Below are positions 52,119 through 61,185 of a stretch of 64,000 nt of DNA, piece by piece (within the stretch, counting starts at the first letter, position 1; each line of letters starts with the position of its first letter). The position numbers and the translations under genes were made by a program. The notes beneath the pieces were generated by a model, which was not told the DNA's origin, ran no database searches, and saw only the letters and a program-made list of their open reading frames with translations. The stretch is from Amycolatopsis australiensis (GTDB lineage Bacteria > Actinomycetota > Actinomycetes > Mycobacteriales > Pseudonocardiaceae). The DNA lies in NCBI RefSeq assembly GCF_900119165.1, contig NZ_FPJG01000006.1, forward strand, positions 1,984,001-2,048,000, in the 5' to 3' direction.

Positions 52119-52736
52119 ATGGCGGAACGGTACGGGACCCACGAGCGGGCAGCGCTGCTCTTGCTGCTGATCGAGGGGAGGGCGATCCCCAACGTCGAGA
52201 TGAGGAAGGACCACGGCATCGAGCTGACCCCGGCCGGTCGCGCGAAGCTCAACAAGGCGGGCTTGCTCGTGACCCGGACGGTGGGCAGGCGGCTGGTGCA
52301 CGAGATCACGCCGGCGGGCGAACGCTGGTGTGAGGAAGCGCTGGCCACCATCGAGACCCCGCCGCGGGCCGGGGCGCTGGCCCGGATCGGGTTCGAGTGG
52401 CTGCGCTCGATCGCCGGGTACCTGCGCGAGCACGACATCCGCCTCCGGCAGGTGCTGGGCGGGAGTGGCGGGACGAACCTGGAGACGCTGATCCGCGCCG
52501 CCTACCGCGAGTTGTCCGACGAGCCGCAGGACTGGGTGCGGCTGGCCAAGCTCCGTCCCAAGCTCAACGGTGCGGACAAGGACGAGGTGGACAAGGTGCT
52601 CCTGGAGATGACCCGGACCGGGCTCGTCCACCTCGCGCAGTCCGCGAACCGCAAGGCGCTCACCGACGCCGACCACGCCGCCGCCATCCGGATCGGCAGC
52701 GAGGAAAAGCATCTCGTGGCGATCGAGGAATCATGA
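52119..52736 (+). CDS. Winged-helix-like protein of the TIR/HerA operon
   Basis: 205 residues from ATG 52119 (GGAGCGGGG upstream). The first 75 residues (THERAALLLLLIEGRAIPNV, ELTPAGRAKLNKAGLLVTRT) and the C-terminal region (LDEPQDWVRLAKLRPKLN-like, VLLEMTRTGLVHLAQSANRK) each look like winged helices, so it probably has two such folds around a central helical part. It is not a classical DNA-binding family. In this operon it may be an adaptor linking substrate recognition to the large ATPase that follows. It overlaps that gene by four bases (ATGA). Confidence 0.6.
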   Translation: MAERYGTHERAALLLLLIEGRAIPNVEMRKDHGIELTPAGRAKLNKAGLLVTRTVGRRLVHEITPAGERWCEEALATIETPPRAGALARIGFEWLRSIAGYLREHDIRLRQVLGGSGGTNLETLIRAAYRELSDEPQDWVRLAKLRPKLNGADKDEVDKVLLEMTRTGLVHLAQSANRKALTDADHAAAIRIGSEEKHLVAIEES

Positions 52737-55700
52737 CCGAGGAGCTGCGTCAAGCGCTCGCCGCGGTGCGGTTCAACTCCGCGGAGACGCCGGATGACGT
52801 CTGGGTCGTGTCGCCCTTCCACGTGGAAGGACTGCACACGAGAGCCGAGCAGCGCATTCACGCCAGCATGGCCGATGCGAAGGCGAGCACCGGCCCGAGC
52901 CCGATCGGCCTCACGCTGCAGGGGCAGAAAGGTGTGGGGAAGACCCACCTGCTCGGCCGGGTCAGGCAGGCGGCTCAGCGCGACGGCGGTTATTTCTTCC
53001 TGATCGACCTCACGACCGGTCCCGCCTTCTGGGAAGACGTCACCCGCGCCATGCGGAGCGAACTGTGGCGGCCGGACGACGACGGAGAAGTCCAGCTGAC
53101 CAAGCTGCTGACCCGGTTGTGCGATGCGGCGAAGGTGCCCGAGCCGGTGGCCGCGGCGGTGCTCGGCCGGACTTCCCTGTCCGTGGACGACCTGCATGGT
53201 TTCGTCGTGGCGCTCCGCCGGCTCGACGCCCAGGTCGCGGTCGAGTGCGCGGACACTGTCCGTGCGCTGGTGCTTTACAACGCCGTCGACAGCAAGCAGA
53301 TGAAGATCGGAACCGACTACCTCACCGGTCTGGCCGAGGCGGCCGACGGCGATCGGCAGGCGTGGGGCATCCACCCGCAGCCGAAGTCGCACCGCGCGCT
53401 CGTCACCGAGATCTCCCGGGTGCTCGCGCTCACCGGGCACAGCGTCGTCGCGATCGACCAGCTCGATTCGCTGGTCAACAAGGCGCACACGGCGATCGAC
53501 GACCAAGTGGACGCGGAACTGGCCGGCGAGCTCACCCTGATCGCGGACGGGTTGATGCAGTTGCGGGAGACGACGCGGCGAACCCTGTCGATCGTCGCCT
53601 GCCTGCCCGACACGTGGAGCATCCTGAATTCGGTGATCACCGCCACCGTCTCCGATCGGTTCACGAAGACACCGTTGCTCGGGGCCATCGCCGATCCGCG
53701 GCTCGGCGAGGCGCTGGTGGCGAAATGGCTCACGACGATCTACGCCCGCGCGGGGTTCGTGCCTCCCCACCCCACCTGGCCGGTCGCGCCCAGCGCGTTC
53801 GGTGAGGCTTGGCGCACCTACACGCCGAGGCAGCTGCTGCGGCGAGTGCAGGAGCACGCCGAAGCGTGCTTGAACGGCGAGATCCGCGAACTGCGGTCGT
53901 TCGAGGAAGCACCCGTCGAACCGGCCGAAGCACCGCAGGCAAGCCACTCGGAGCCGGACTACTTCGCCGAGTTCGACCGGCAGTTCGACGAGCTGTGGAA
54001 AAGCGCCGACGTCGCCGCCGCGTTGAACCAGCACACCGAGGACGACATCATGCCCGAACTGCTGCACGCGGGCCTGCGGTCGTGGATCACCGAGGTCGGC
54101 AACGACGACCGGTCGTGGGAGACCGAGCCGCCGCCGGACGGCGGCAACCAGCTGCACGCCGGGCTGCGCAGGACGCTGAACGAGGAACGGGACATCGCCG
54201 AACGCTGGGCGTTTCGCGCCATCGCTCCCCGCCACGGCAACGGCATCCTGCGCCGCATCCGGGACGCCAAGGAAGCCGCGGGCATCCGCGACGGCGTGCG
54301 CAACCGGCACCTGGTGCTGATCCACCACGGGTCGAAGGGCTGGACCGGCGGCAAGACCAAGGTCCTGGTCGGTGAACTGGCCCGCGCGGGCAGCCCGCGC
54401 GTGGAAATCAAGGAGGACGACGTCAGGGCCTTCTGGGCGCTCAAGCAGATGCTCACCAGGCAGAGCTACGAGCTGCTGAACTGGCTGGTGTCGCGCAAGC
54501 CGGCGAGCCGGACGAACCTGCTGCGGCAGATCCTCCCCGGCCCGGCGCAGACCCGGAGCAACCAGCGGGAGACCCGTCCGCCGCCGGTGGCGTCCGCGGC
54601 CGGTGCCACCTCCGGTGACATCGTCCTCGGGTTGGACGGTGAGATCCGCATCGAACTCGAGTCCCTGCGGAAGCACGCCGTCATCTTCGCCGGCTCCGGG
54701 ACGGGGAAGACCGTCCTGCTCCGCCGGATCGTCGAGGAGTGCGCGTTGAGGGGCGTGTCGGCGATCGTGCTGGATCCGAACAACGACCTCGCCCGGCTCG
54801 GCGATGCCTGGCCGGAAGCGCCCGGAGGCTGGCGCGCCGGTGACGCGGACAGCGCCGCCGATTACCTGGCCAACACCGAGGTCGTCGTCTGGACTCCCGG
54901 GCGTGCTGCCGGGCGGCCGCTCAGTTTCCACCCCCTCCCCGACTTCGCCGGCGTGCGCGACGACGAAGACGAGTTCGCCGCCGCCGTCGAAGCGGCTGTG
55001 GCGCGGTTGATTCCGCACGCCAGGGTCAGTGGCGGAGCGAAAAGCGCCATCCGCGGCCAAGCCGTGCTGCGCGAAGCTTTGACGCACTACGCGCGGAACG
55101 AGTCGCGGAGCCTTTCCGGGTTCGTCGACCTGCTCGCCGACCTGCCGATCGGGGTCAGCAAGCTGGCCACCGGCACGAAGACCGCTGCCGATCTGGCCGA
55201 AACCCTGCGGGCCGCGATGGTCAACGATCCGCTGCTCGGTGGCTCCGGCGAGCCGGCCGACCCCGCCGCGCTGCTCACCCCGGGGCCCGGCAAGCGGGCG
55301 CGGATTTCGGTGATCAGTTTCGTCGGGCTGCCTTCCGACGAACAGCGGCAGGGGTTCGTCAGCCAGCTCCAGCTCGAGGTGTTCGCCTGGATCAAGCACA
55401 ACCCCGCGGCCGATCGGCCGCTCGGCGGGCTGTTCGTCATGGACGAAGCCCAGACGATCGCGCCGTCCGGTGGCTGGACGGCGAGCACGCAGAGCACCAT
55501 CATGCTGGCCTCCCAGGCCCGCAAGTACGGGCTCGGCCTGCTGCTCGCCACCCAGGCGCCGAAGGGGCTGCACAACCAGATCACCGGCAACGCGACCACG
55601 CAGTTCTTCGGCCGCCTGAACAGCCCGGCCCAGATCGCCGCGGCGAACGACATGGCCAGGGCCAAGGGCAGCACCGTCGGGGACATCTCACGCCTGGAAC

Positions 55701-55831
55701 GCGGACAGTTCTACGTCACGGGGGAGACGTTCGGGTTCCGGTCCATGCGTGCTCCGCTGTGCCTGAGTCACCACCCGCCCAGCCCGTTGCGGCTCGAGGA
55801 AGTGCTCGAGCGCGCCCGCGACGGCCGCTGA
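52733..55831 (+). CDS. Dual P-loop ATPase with C-terminal HerA/DUF87-type domain
   Basis: 1032 residues. The first ATPase module has Walker A GQKGVGKT (64-71) and SVVAIDQLDSLVNK as the Walker B region, like Orc/STAND-type AAA domains (a winged part with LLRRVQEHAEACLNGEI follows). A linker region (430-620) contains a small domain KGWTGGKTKVLVGELARAGS. The second module is HerA-like: AGSGTGKTVLLRRIVEE (Walker A 654-660), LDPNNDLARLGDAW, Walker B LFVMDEAQTIAPSGG (Asp904, Glu905) and LLATQAPKGLHNQITGN. HerA motors pump or process DNA. In the operon it is a credible sensor or motor for a TIR effector. The operon ends three bases before a strong terminator. Confidence 0.88.
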   Translation: MTEELRQALAAVRFNSAETPDDVWVVSPFHVEGLHTRAEQRIHASMADAKASTGPSPIGLTLQGQKGVGKTHLLGRVRQAAQRDGGYFFLIDLTTGPAFWEDVTRAMRSELWRPDDDGEVQLTKLLTRLCDAAKVPEPVAAAVLGRTSLSVDDLHGFVVALRRLDAQVAVECADTVRALVLYNAVDSKQMKIGTDYLTGLAEAADGDRQAWGIHPQPKSHRALVTEISRVLALTGHSVVAIDQLDSLVNKAHTAIDDQVDAELAGELTLIADGLMQLRETTRRTLSIVACLPDTWSILNSVITATVSDRFTKTPLLGAIADPRLGEALVAKWLTTIYARAGFVPPHPTWPVAPSAFGEAWRTYTPRQLLRRVQEHAEACLNGEIRELRSFEEAPVEPAEAPQASHSEPDYFAEFDRQFDELWKSADVAAALNQHTEDDIMPELLHAGLRSWITEVGNDDRSWETEPPPDGGNQLHAGLRRTLNEERDIAERWAFRAIAPRHGNGILRRIRDAKEAAGIRDGVRNRHLVLIHHGSKGWTGGKTKVLVGELARAGSPRVEIKEDDVRAFWALKQMLTRQSYELLNWLVSRKPASRTNLLRQILPGPAQTRSNQRETRPPPVASAAGATSGDIVLGLDGEIRIELESLRKHAVIFAGSGTGKTVLLRRIVEECALRGVSAIVLDPNNDLARLGDAWPEAPGGWRAGDADSAADYLANTEVVVWTPGRAAGRPLSFHPLPDFAGVRDDEDEFAAAVEAAVARLIPHARVSGGAKSAIRGQAVLREALTHYARNESRSLSGFVDLLADLPIGVSKLATGTKTAADLAETLRAAMVNDPLLGGSGEPADPAALLTPGPGKRARISVISFVGLPSDEQRQGFVSQLQLEVFAWIKHNPAADRPLGGLFVMDEAQTIAPSGGWTASTQSTIMLASQARKYGLGLLLATQAPKGLHNQITGNATTQFFGRLNSPAQIAAANDMARAKGSTVGDISRLERGQFYVTGETFGFRSMRAPLCLSHHPPSPLRLEEVLERARDGR

Positions 55832-55833
55832 CC

Positions 55834-55868
55834 CGAAGGCCGCGTTCCGGCACGGGACGCGGCCTTCG
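55834..55868. terminator. Terminator of the TIR/HerA operon
   Basis: Perfect 12-bp stem CGAAGGCCGCGT with its complement around an 11-nt loop, three bases past the last stop codon. Confidence 0.88.
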
Positions 55869-56004
55869 TGCTTTCCCGTTGCCCGCTCGTCCGGGAAACG
55901 GTCAACTCCTTGTCGGCGAATCGCCGCTGACGAATCCTGATTGCAGGGCGCGGAAATTCCGCACAGTGCCCTGATAAATCGCCCTTTTTCAAGGAGGATT
56001 CGTC

Positions 56005-56187
56005 ATGTCCTTGTCCAAGAAACTGGCCAGAATCGGTGGCCCCGTGCTCGCGCTGTGCATCGTCGCGGCGGCGCCGGTGATCGGCTCCGCAGCGGCGTAC
56101 GCGGACGGCGACGGCGGGACGCCGCCGCCCGTGACCACCACCACTCCGCCGCCGGCGGGTACGGACGGCAACCCCTGGCACGGCTGA
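56005..56187 (+). CDS. Small secreted peptide, Pro/Thr-rich
   Basis: 60 residues from ATG 56005 (AAGGAGG at an ideal distance). Signal peptide at 1-33 (LARIGGPVLALCIVAAAPVI then GSAAAYA); the mature part is only about 27 residues (DGDGGTPPPVTTTTPPPAGT then DGNPWHG) without cysteine. It is not a known lantibiotic or lasso precursor. It lies upstream of an XRE-TPR regulator on the same strand, with 99 bp between. Paired small secreted peptides and TPR regulators often form signalling sets in actinomycetes; that is inference here. Confidence 0.7.
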   Translation: MSLSKKLARIGGPVLALCIVAAAPVIGSAAAYADGDGGTPPPVTTTTPPPAGTDGNPWHG

Positions 56188-56286
56188 CCGGTGCCGGTCC
56201 GGCCGCGACGGGTTCGCGGCCGGACCGGCAATTGCGTGCGGCGGGCGAAAATGGTGTACTCGGACACGGCCGGAATGGAGGTCCGC

Positions 56287-57489
56287 ATGGCTCAATCTTT
56301 TGGCGCACTGCTGCGGGAATTTCGCGCAGCCGCCGGGATGTCGATGGGTGAGCTGGCCAAGCGGGTCCACTACAGCAAGGGCTACATCAGCAAGATCGAG
56401 AACGACCTGAAGCCGCCGAACCCCATGCTGGCGCGGATCTGCGACAGCGTGCTGGACGCCGGTGGCACGCTCATCGAATCGGCACGCGACGCGCGGGCGC
56501 GCGCCCAGTCGGCGAACACGCTCGACCGCCGCCGGATGCTGGCCGGCGCGGGAGCGGTCCTCGGCATCGCGCTGGCGGGCGGCCCGCGTCCGATCCTCGA
56601 CGAACGCGCGGTCACCGGGCTGCGGGCGTCCTTCGAGCAGCTGCGCGCGCTCGGAATGCAGACCAGTCCGGCCGTGGTCCTCGAGTCACTGGTCACCCAG
56701 ACACACACGGTGCACGCACTGGCCAGGGGAAACCCCGAGCCGATCCGGTCACGGCTGCTGCTGCTGGCCGCCCGGATGGCCGAGTACACCGGGTGGCTGA
56801 GCCAGGAAGCGGGCAACGACGAAGTCGCGTTGTCGTGGACGCGGCACGCCGCCGAACTCGCCCGGGCCGGAGGTGACCGGGAGATCGCCGGCTACGCCTA
56901 CGTCCGGGAGGCCGGGCTGGCGCTGTACCGGCACGACCCGATCAGCGCCATCGATCTCGCCGAGCAGGCACAGCGGCTGGGGCACGCCGGTTCGCGGACC
57001 TTCGGCTTGGCCGCCCGGCGGGAGGCCCAGGGCCACGCGCTGGCCGGCGACCGGGATGCCTTCGAGCGGGCGATGGACCGCGCGGCGGACGCGCTGCGGT
57101 CGTCGGCTGCGGACACGACGGACTACCCGGTGCTCGGGACGACCGCGCCGGATCCGCTCGCCCTCGCCCGCGGCTGGTCGCTCGCCGACCTCGGCAAGCC
57201 CGGCGAGTCGGCCGCCTTGCTGAGCGCCCAGCTGCCCGGGATCCCCGTGACGAACCGCCGGACCAGGGCGCGGTTCGGCGTCCGCCGGTCGCTGGCCCAC
57301 GCACTGGACGGCGAAATCGACGAGAGCTGCCGGACGCTGGCCGAGACGATCGACGACGTCGCCCACGTCGACTCCGCGACCGTCCGCACCGACCTGCGGG
57401 AACTGGCCCGGTGCCTCAGCCGGTGGCGCGGTCACCACACGGTCCGTGAGGTCTATCCCGAGCTGAACCGCGTGCTGCACCGGCATTGA
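56287..57489 (+). CDS. XRE regulator with TPR-like repeats (third in the window)
   Basis: 400 residues from ATG 56287 (GGAGG upstream). N-terminal HTH of the Streptomyces type: FGALLREFRAAAGMSMGELA, KRVHYSKGYISKIENDLKPP. The rest is helical (MAEYTGWLSQEAGNDEVALS, WTRHAAELARAGGDREIAGY). Its HTH is of the SKGYISKIE class, unlike the two element-borne paralogues. A plausible ligand is the small secreted peptide encoded just upstream. It is convergent with the AfsR-type gene and ends three bases before it. Confidence 0.85.
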   Translation: MAQSFGALLREFRAAAGMSMGELAKRVHYSKGYISKIENDLKPPNPMLARICDSVLDAGGTLIESARDARARAQSANTLDRRRMLAGAGAVLGIALAGGPRPILDERAVTGLRASFEQLRALGMQTSPAVVLESLVTQTHTVHALARGNPEPIRSRLLLLAARMAEYTGWLSQEAGNDEVALSWTRHAAELARAGGDREIAGYAYVREAGLALYRHDPISAIDLAEQAQRLGHAGSRTFGLAARREAQGHALAGDRDAFERAMDRAADALRSSAADTTDYPVLGTTAPDPLALARGWSLADLGKPGESAALLSAQLPGIPVTNRRTRARFGVRRSLAHALDGEIDESCRTLAETIDDVAHVDSATVRTDLRELARCLSRWRGHHTVREVYPELNRVLHRH

Positions 57490-57491
57490 CC

Positions 57492-60398
57492 TCAGCCGGA
57501 GCCGCAGGCGCACATCAAGGACGCTCGTTTCTCGCGCACCGCACCGGCTTCCGGCAAGTCCAGCGCGTCGAATTCCGTCTCCGCGGCAGTCCAGTGGGCG
57601 ACGGCTTCTTCGTGCTTTCCCATCGAGTGCAGCGTTTCCGCGACCCCGCGGTGGGCACGGGCCTGGTAAGCGCGGTTTCCGGCCCCGTCGGCCAGGTCCA
57701 GCGCCGCCTTGCTCGCCGCGAGCGCTTCCCGGTGGGCGCCCTGGGCGAGGGCCGTCGCTCCGCGGTCCAGGTAGAGCTGGGTGCGCAGGTCGGTGTCCGG
57801 CACGTTCGCCGCCACCTCGCGGGCCTTGTCGTGGTAGCGCACCGCTTCGGCGAACCGGCCCTGCCGGCGGTGCACGTTGCCGATGTTGTTCAGCGCGTAG
57901 GCCTCGACGCAGCGGTCGCCGACCTCGGCGGCGTGCGCGTGCGCCTCCGTGTAGCCGGCCAGCGCCTCCGTCAGCAGGCCGAGGTGTTCCTGCACGGACC
58001 CGAGGTTGTTCAACGCGTGCGCGAGACCCTGGACGTGCCCGATCTCGCGCAGCATCCGCGCCGCGGCCGAATGCTGGCCCAGCGCGGCGTCGAAGTTGCC
58101 GTGCAGCTCGTTGAGGTACCCGAGCATGCTGAGCGCGTGGGCCTCGCCGCGCCGGTCTTCGGTCTGCTCGTACTTCGCCAGCGCCGCTTCGAGGTGGGCC
58201 ATCGCCTGGTCGTGCTTGCCCAGCTCCATCGTCGGAATCGCCAGCGCGCACAACGTCGCCGCCTCGCCGCGCGTGTCGCCGAGGCGTCGCCACTTCGGCA
58301 GCGCCTGTGCTGCCAGCTCCAGCGCTTCGGACAGGCGTCCGCGCCGGTCGTGCGCCGTCGCCAGGCGCAGCAGTACGTGGGCCTGGCCGTAGTCGTCGCC
58401 CGCCGGGACAGTCCGCCACGCGAGTTCCAGGGTGCCGATCCAGTCTTCGAACTGGTTGGTCGTGTTGAAAAAGCGCCACAACAGCACCGCCAGCCGCCAG
58501 GTGTGCCCGGGCAGGTCGTGGCGGGCGGCGTAGCGGATGGCGGCGACGAGGTTGTCGCGCTCCGCGGCGATCCACCGCAGCGCGGCGCCGGCGTCGGCGA
58601 AGACCGGCGTCACCGGGCAGGAACGATCCGTCGACGGCAGCTGCGCGCGGTCGAAGGGGTACGCCGCGCCGACCGCGGCCGCCAGCGTCACCAGGTAGAA
58701 GTCGAGCAGCCGCACCAGCGCCTGCCGCGGCGCGGGCTCGACCGCGGCGAACTCCTTGAGCGGGTCCAGCATCTGGTACCGCTCGGGCGCGGCCTCCTCC
58801 AGGAGGCTGACCTCGTGCAGGTCGTCGAGCAGCTCACGCGCCTCGGCGACGTCGCAGCCGGCCAGCGCCGCGCCGCCGGCGACGTCGACGTCCGGCCCGG
58901 GCAGGCTGCCCAGCAGCCGGAACATGGCCCGCTGCGGCTCGCCGAGCTGCTGGTAGGACACCCGGACGGCGGCGATGCCGTCGTCCTCACCCCACGGCCC
59001 GCCCTCCTCCAGCAGGTGGAGCAGGTGGTCCAGCGGCCACCCGGCGTGCCGCCGGAACAGCGCGGCCGCCACCCGGACGGGCATCGGCAGGAACCCGCAC
59101 CGCTTGACGATCAGCGCCACCTCGGCCGCCCGGCCGCGCACCCGCGGCGGGTCGGTCAGCGCGTGGAACAGCTCGGCCGCTTCTTCCGGCGGCAACGGCG
59201 AAAGCCGGACGGGTTCGCCGGTGTCCGCGTCGCCCATCCGGCGGCTCGTGACGATCGCCAGGCAGCCGTCGGCTTCCGGCAGCAGCGGCCGGATCTGCTC
59301 GGCCGACGCGGCGTTGTCCAGCACGACCAGCGTGCGGGTGCCCCACAACGTCGTCTGGTAGAGCGAAACCTTGCGGCCGACGGTGGCGGGGATCTGCTCG
59401 GCCGGCACGCCGAGTTCGATCAGCAGCTCGGTGAGCGCGTCGCCGACGCTGGTCTCGGCCACTCCGGGTGTGAAGCCGTTGAGCCGGGCGAGGAGCTGGC
59501 CGTCGGGAAACCGGTCACGCAGGCGGTGCGCCGCTTCGACGGCCAGGCCGGTCTTGCCGACGCCCGGCGCGCCGCTCACCCAGACCGCGCGCCGCCCGGC
59601 CGCGGCGGCCGCCTCGATCGCGGCGAGTTCCGCGGCACGCCCGGTGAACCCGCCGGGCCGGGAAGGCAGTGAGCTGGGCGGGTCACCGTGCTCGGCGCGC
59701 GCGGCGAGGTTGCGCAGCACCGGTCCCGGTTCCATGCGCAGCCCGGCGAGGGCGTCGTGGGTGCTGCGGAACACGCGCAACGCGCCCATCCGGTCGCCGC
59801 CCGCGAGCAGCGCGCGCATGAGGAGTTCGGCGTGCTTCTGGCTGGCCGGGTCGGACCGGACGAGCGGCCGCAGCCGGTCGCGCGCCGAACGGTGGTCACC
59901 GATGCCCAGCTCCAGCTCGGCGAGGTCGCCGACGGCGTCGGAAAGGCTTTCCTCGGGGAACACGACGTCCGGGCCGCCGACCCGGTCGATGTCGATGTCC
60001 TCGAGGAACCGCCCGCGCCACAGGGCGACGGCTTCGCGCAGCAGCTCGATCGCCTGGCGCGGATCACCGGTCCGGCCGGCTTCGGCACGCAGCCGCGTGA
60101 ACCGGACGGTGTCCAGCTGGTCGTCGCCGAGCCGCAGCAAGTACCCGGTCGGGGTCGTCTCGATGCTGACGTCGCCGGCGTCCTGGACGACGTCGCGCAG
60201 CCGCTTGATGTAGCCGCGCACCAGCGTGGGCTTCGTTTCGCGGCCGGCCCAGACGATCTCGGTGAGCCGCGCGGTCGACACCGGCTTGTTCGCGTTCAGC
60301 AGCAGCACGACGAGGACGAACCGCTGCTGCTGGTCACCCAGCGGCACCGGCACGCCGTCGTGCCATGCCTCGAGCGGGCCGAGCATCCGGAATTCCAC
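57492..60398 (-). CDS. AfsR/SARP family regulator with NB-ARC and TPR domains
   Basis: 968 residues from GTG 60398 (GGGAGG upstream; ATG 60425 would add nine). N-terminal OmpR-type winged helix VEFRMLGPLEAWHDGVPVPL, LVLLLNANKPVSTARLTEIV, then the BTAD domain; NB-ARC ATPase with VSGAPGVGKTGLAVEAAHRL (Walker A) and LVVLDNAASAEQIRPLLPEA (Walker B); then TPR repeats (LCALAIPTMELGKHDQAMAH; ALNNLGSVQEHLGLLTEALA). Such AfsR-type proteins control antibiotic or other specialised metabolism. It is divergent from a VWA-domain gene, but no biosynthetic cluster is in the window, so the target is unknown. Confidence 0.9.
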   Translation of the reverse strand: MEFRMLGPLEAWHDGVPVPLGDQQQRFVLVVLLLNANKPVSTARLTEIVWAGRETKPTLVRGYIKRLRDVVQDAGDVSIETTPTGYLLRLGDDQLDTVRFTRLRAEAGRTGDPRQAIELLREAVALWRGRFLEDIDIDRVGGPDVVFPEESLSDAVGDLAELELGIGDHRSARDRLRPLVRSDPASQKHAELLMRALLAGGDRMGALRVFRSTHDALAGLRMEPGPVLRNLAARAEHGDPPSSLPSRPGGFTGRAAELAAIEAAAAAGRRAVWVSGAPGVGKTGLAVEAAHRLRDRFPDGQLLARLNGFTPGVAETSVGDALTELLIELGVPAEQIPATVGRKVSLYQTTLWGTRTLVVLDNAASAEQIRPLLPEADGCLAIVTSRRMGDADTGEPVRLSPLPPEEAAELFHALTDPPRVRGRAAEVALIVKRCGFLPMPVRVAAALFRRHAGWPLDHLLHLLEEGGPWGEDDGIAAVRVSYQQLGEPQRAMFRLLGSLPGPDVDVAGGAALAGCDVAEARELLDDLHEVSLLEEAAPERYQMLDPLKEFAAVEPAPRQALVRLLDFYLVTLAAAVGAAYPFDRAQLPSTDRSCPVTPVFADAGAALRWIAAERDNLVAAIRYAARHDLPGHTWRLAVLLWRFFNTTNQFEDWIGTLELAWRTVPAGDDYGQAHVLLRLATAHDRRGRLSEALELAAQALPKWRRLGDTRGEAATLCALAIPTMELGKHDQAMAHLEAALAKYEQTEDRRGEAHALSMLGYLNELHGNFDAALGQHSAAARMLREIGHVQGLAHALNNLGSVQEHLGLLTEALAGYTEAHAHAAEVGDRCVEAYALNNIGNVHRRQGRFAEAVRYHDKAREVAANVPDTDLRTQLYLDRGATALAQGAHREALAASKAALDLADGAGNRAYQARAHRGVAETLHSMGKHEEAVAHWTAAETEFDALDLPEAGAVREKRASLMCACGSG

Positions 60399-60546
60399 GC
60401 AGCCTCCCCGGGCGTCAGCTTGCATTCCCCCGGTGATGTCGCGCAATCGGCCGTCGGGGTTTCCGAAATCCGCATTTCTTCCACCTTCGGTACACGCGCG
60501 CTTGCCAGACTCCGCCGGTCGATCAGGGGTGAAGGAGAAACCGGGT

Positions 60547-61146
60547 ATGGGGTCCGACGTGTTGCCGTGTTACGTGGCGTGCGACGTCTCGCTGTCGATG
60601 GCCGACCACATCGACGAGCTGAACACGGGACTGCGCGAGTTCCGCGGCGCGGTCCACGCGGACGCGTCGGTCGCCGACCGGGTGCTCTGCAGCGTGATCG
60701 GATTCGGCGAGGAGCCGTTGGCCGTGCACGGGCTGTACCTGGCGGGCGAAGTGGCGGAGCTGCCGCCGCCGGGCCCGTGCGCGGGAACGAACTTCGGTCC
60801 GGTGTTCACGTACCTGCGAACCCGGATCGACTCCGACGTCCACCTGCTGGAAACCCACCGGGTCCGGGTGCACCGCCCGATGGTGTTCTTCCTGTCCGAC
60901 GGCCAGCCGACGGACCCGGTGACCTGGCCGGCGGCGTTCGCGGCGCTGACGGACCCGACGTGGCGGAACTGCCCGCGGGTGGTGACGTTCGGCGTGGGCG
61001 ACGCGGACGAGGGGGCGCTGGGCCGCATCGGCACGTACCGCAGCTACCTGAGCCGCGACGGCGTCCGCCTGGGAACGGCGCTGATCGCGTCGGTGATGCA
61101 CGTTCTGTCCACTTCCGGTCCACCGCCCGGCGGCACGCTGTCGTGA
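60547..61146 (+). CDS. VWA-domain protein (TerY-like)
   Basis: 199 residues from ATG 60547. A lone von Willebrand factor A domain with the metal site D-x-S-x-S in YVACDVSLSMADHIDEL, threonine in GPCAGTNFGPVFTYLRTR, and SDGQPTDPVTWPAAFAAL. Similar TerY proteins sit in tellurite/stress and conflict systems and bind partners via the metal site. The next gene, 39 bp downstream on the same strand, is the probable partner. It is divergent from the AfsR-type regulator. Confidence 0.85.
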   Translation: MGSDVLPCYVACDVSLSMADHIDELNTGLREFRGAVHADASVADRVLCSVIGFGEEPLAVHGLYLAGEVAELPPPGPCAGTNFGPVFTYLRTRIDSDVHLLETHRVRVHRPMVFFLSDGQPTDPVTWPAAFAALTDPTWRNCPRVVTFGVGDADEGALGRIGTYRSYLSRDGVRLGTALIASVMHVLSTSGPPPGGTLS

Positions 61147-61185
61147 AAAGGGGGTGGCCGTGGAAACGCACTGAAGGAGAGCAAG

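Noticed and set aside
52502..55573. 1023-codon minus-strand frame opposite the HerA-type gene
   Set aside because: Antisense shadow; the plus-strand protein has both Walker motifs and coupling to its operon.
57486..59672. 728-codon plus-strand frame opposite the SARP gene
   Set aside because: Low-complexity Arg/Gln/Val composition and no domain; the minus strand has a complete SARP.
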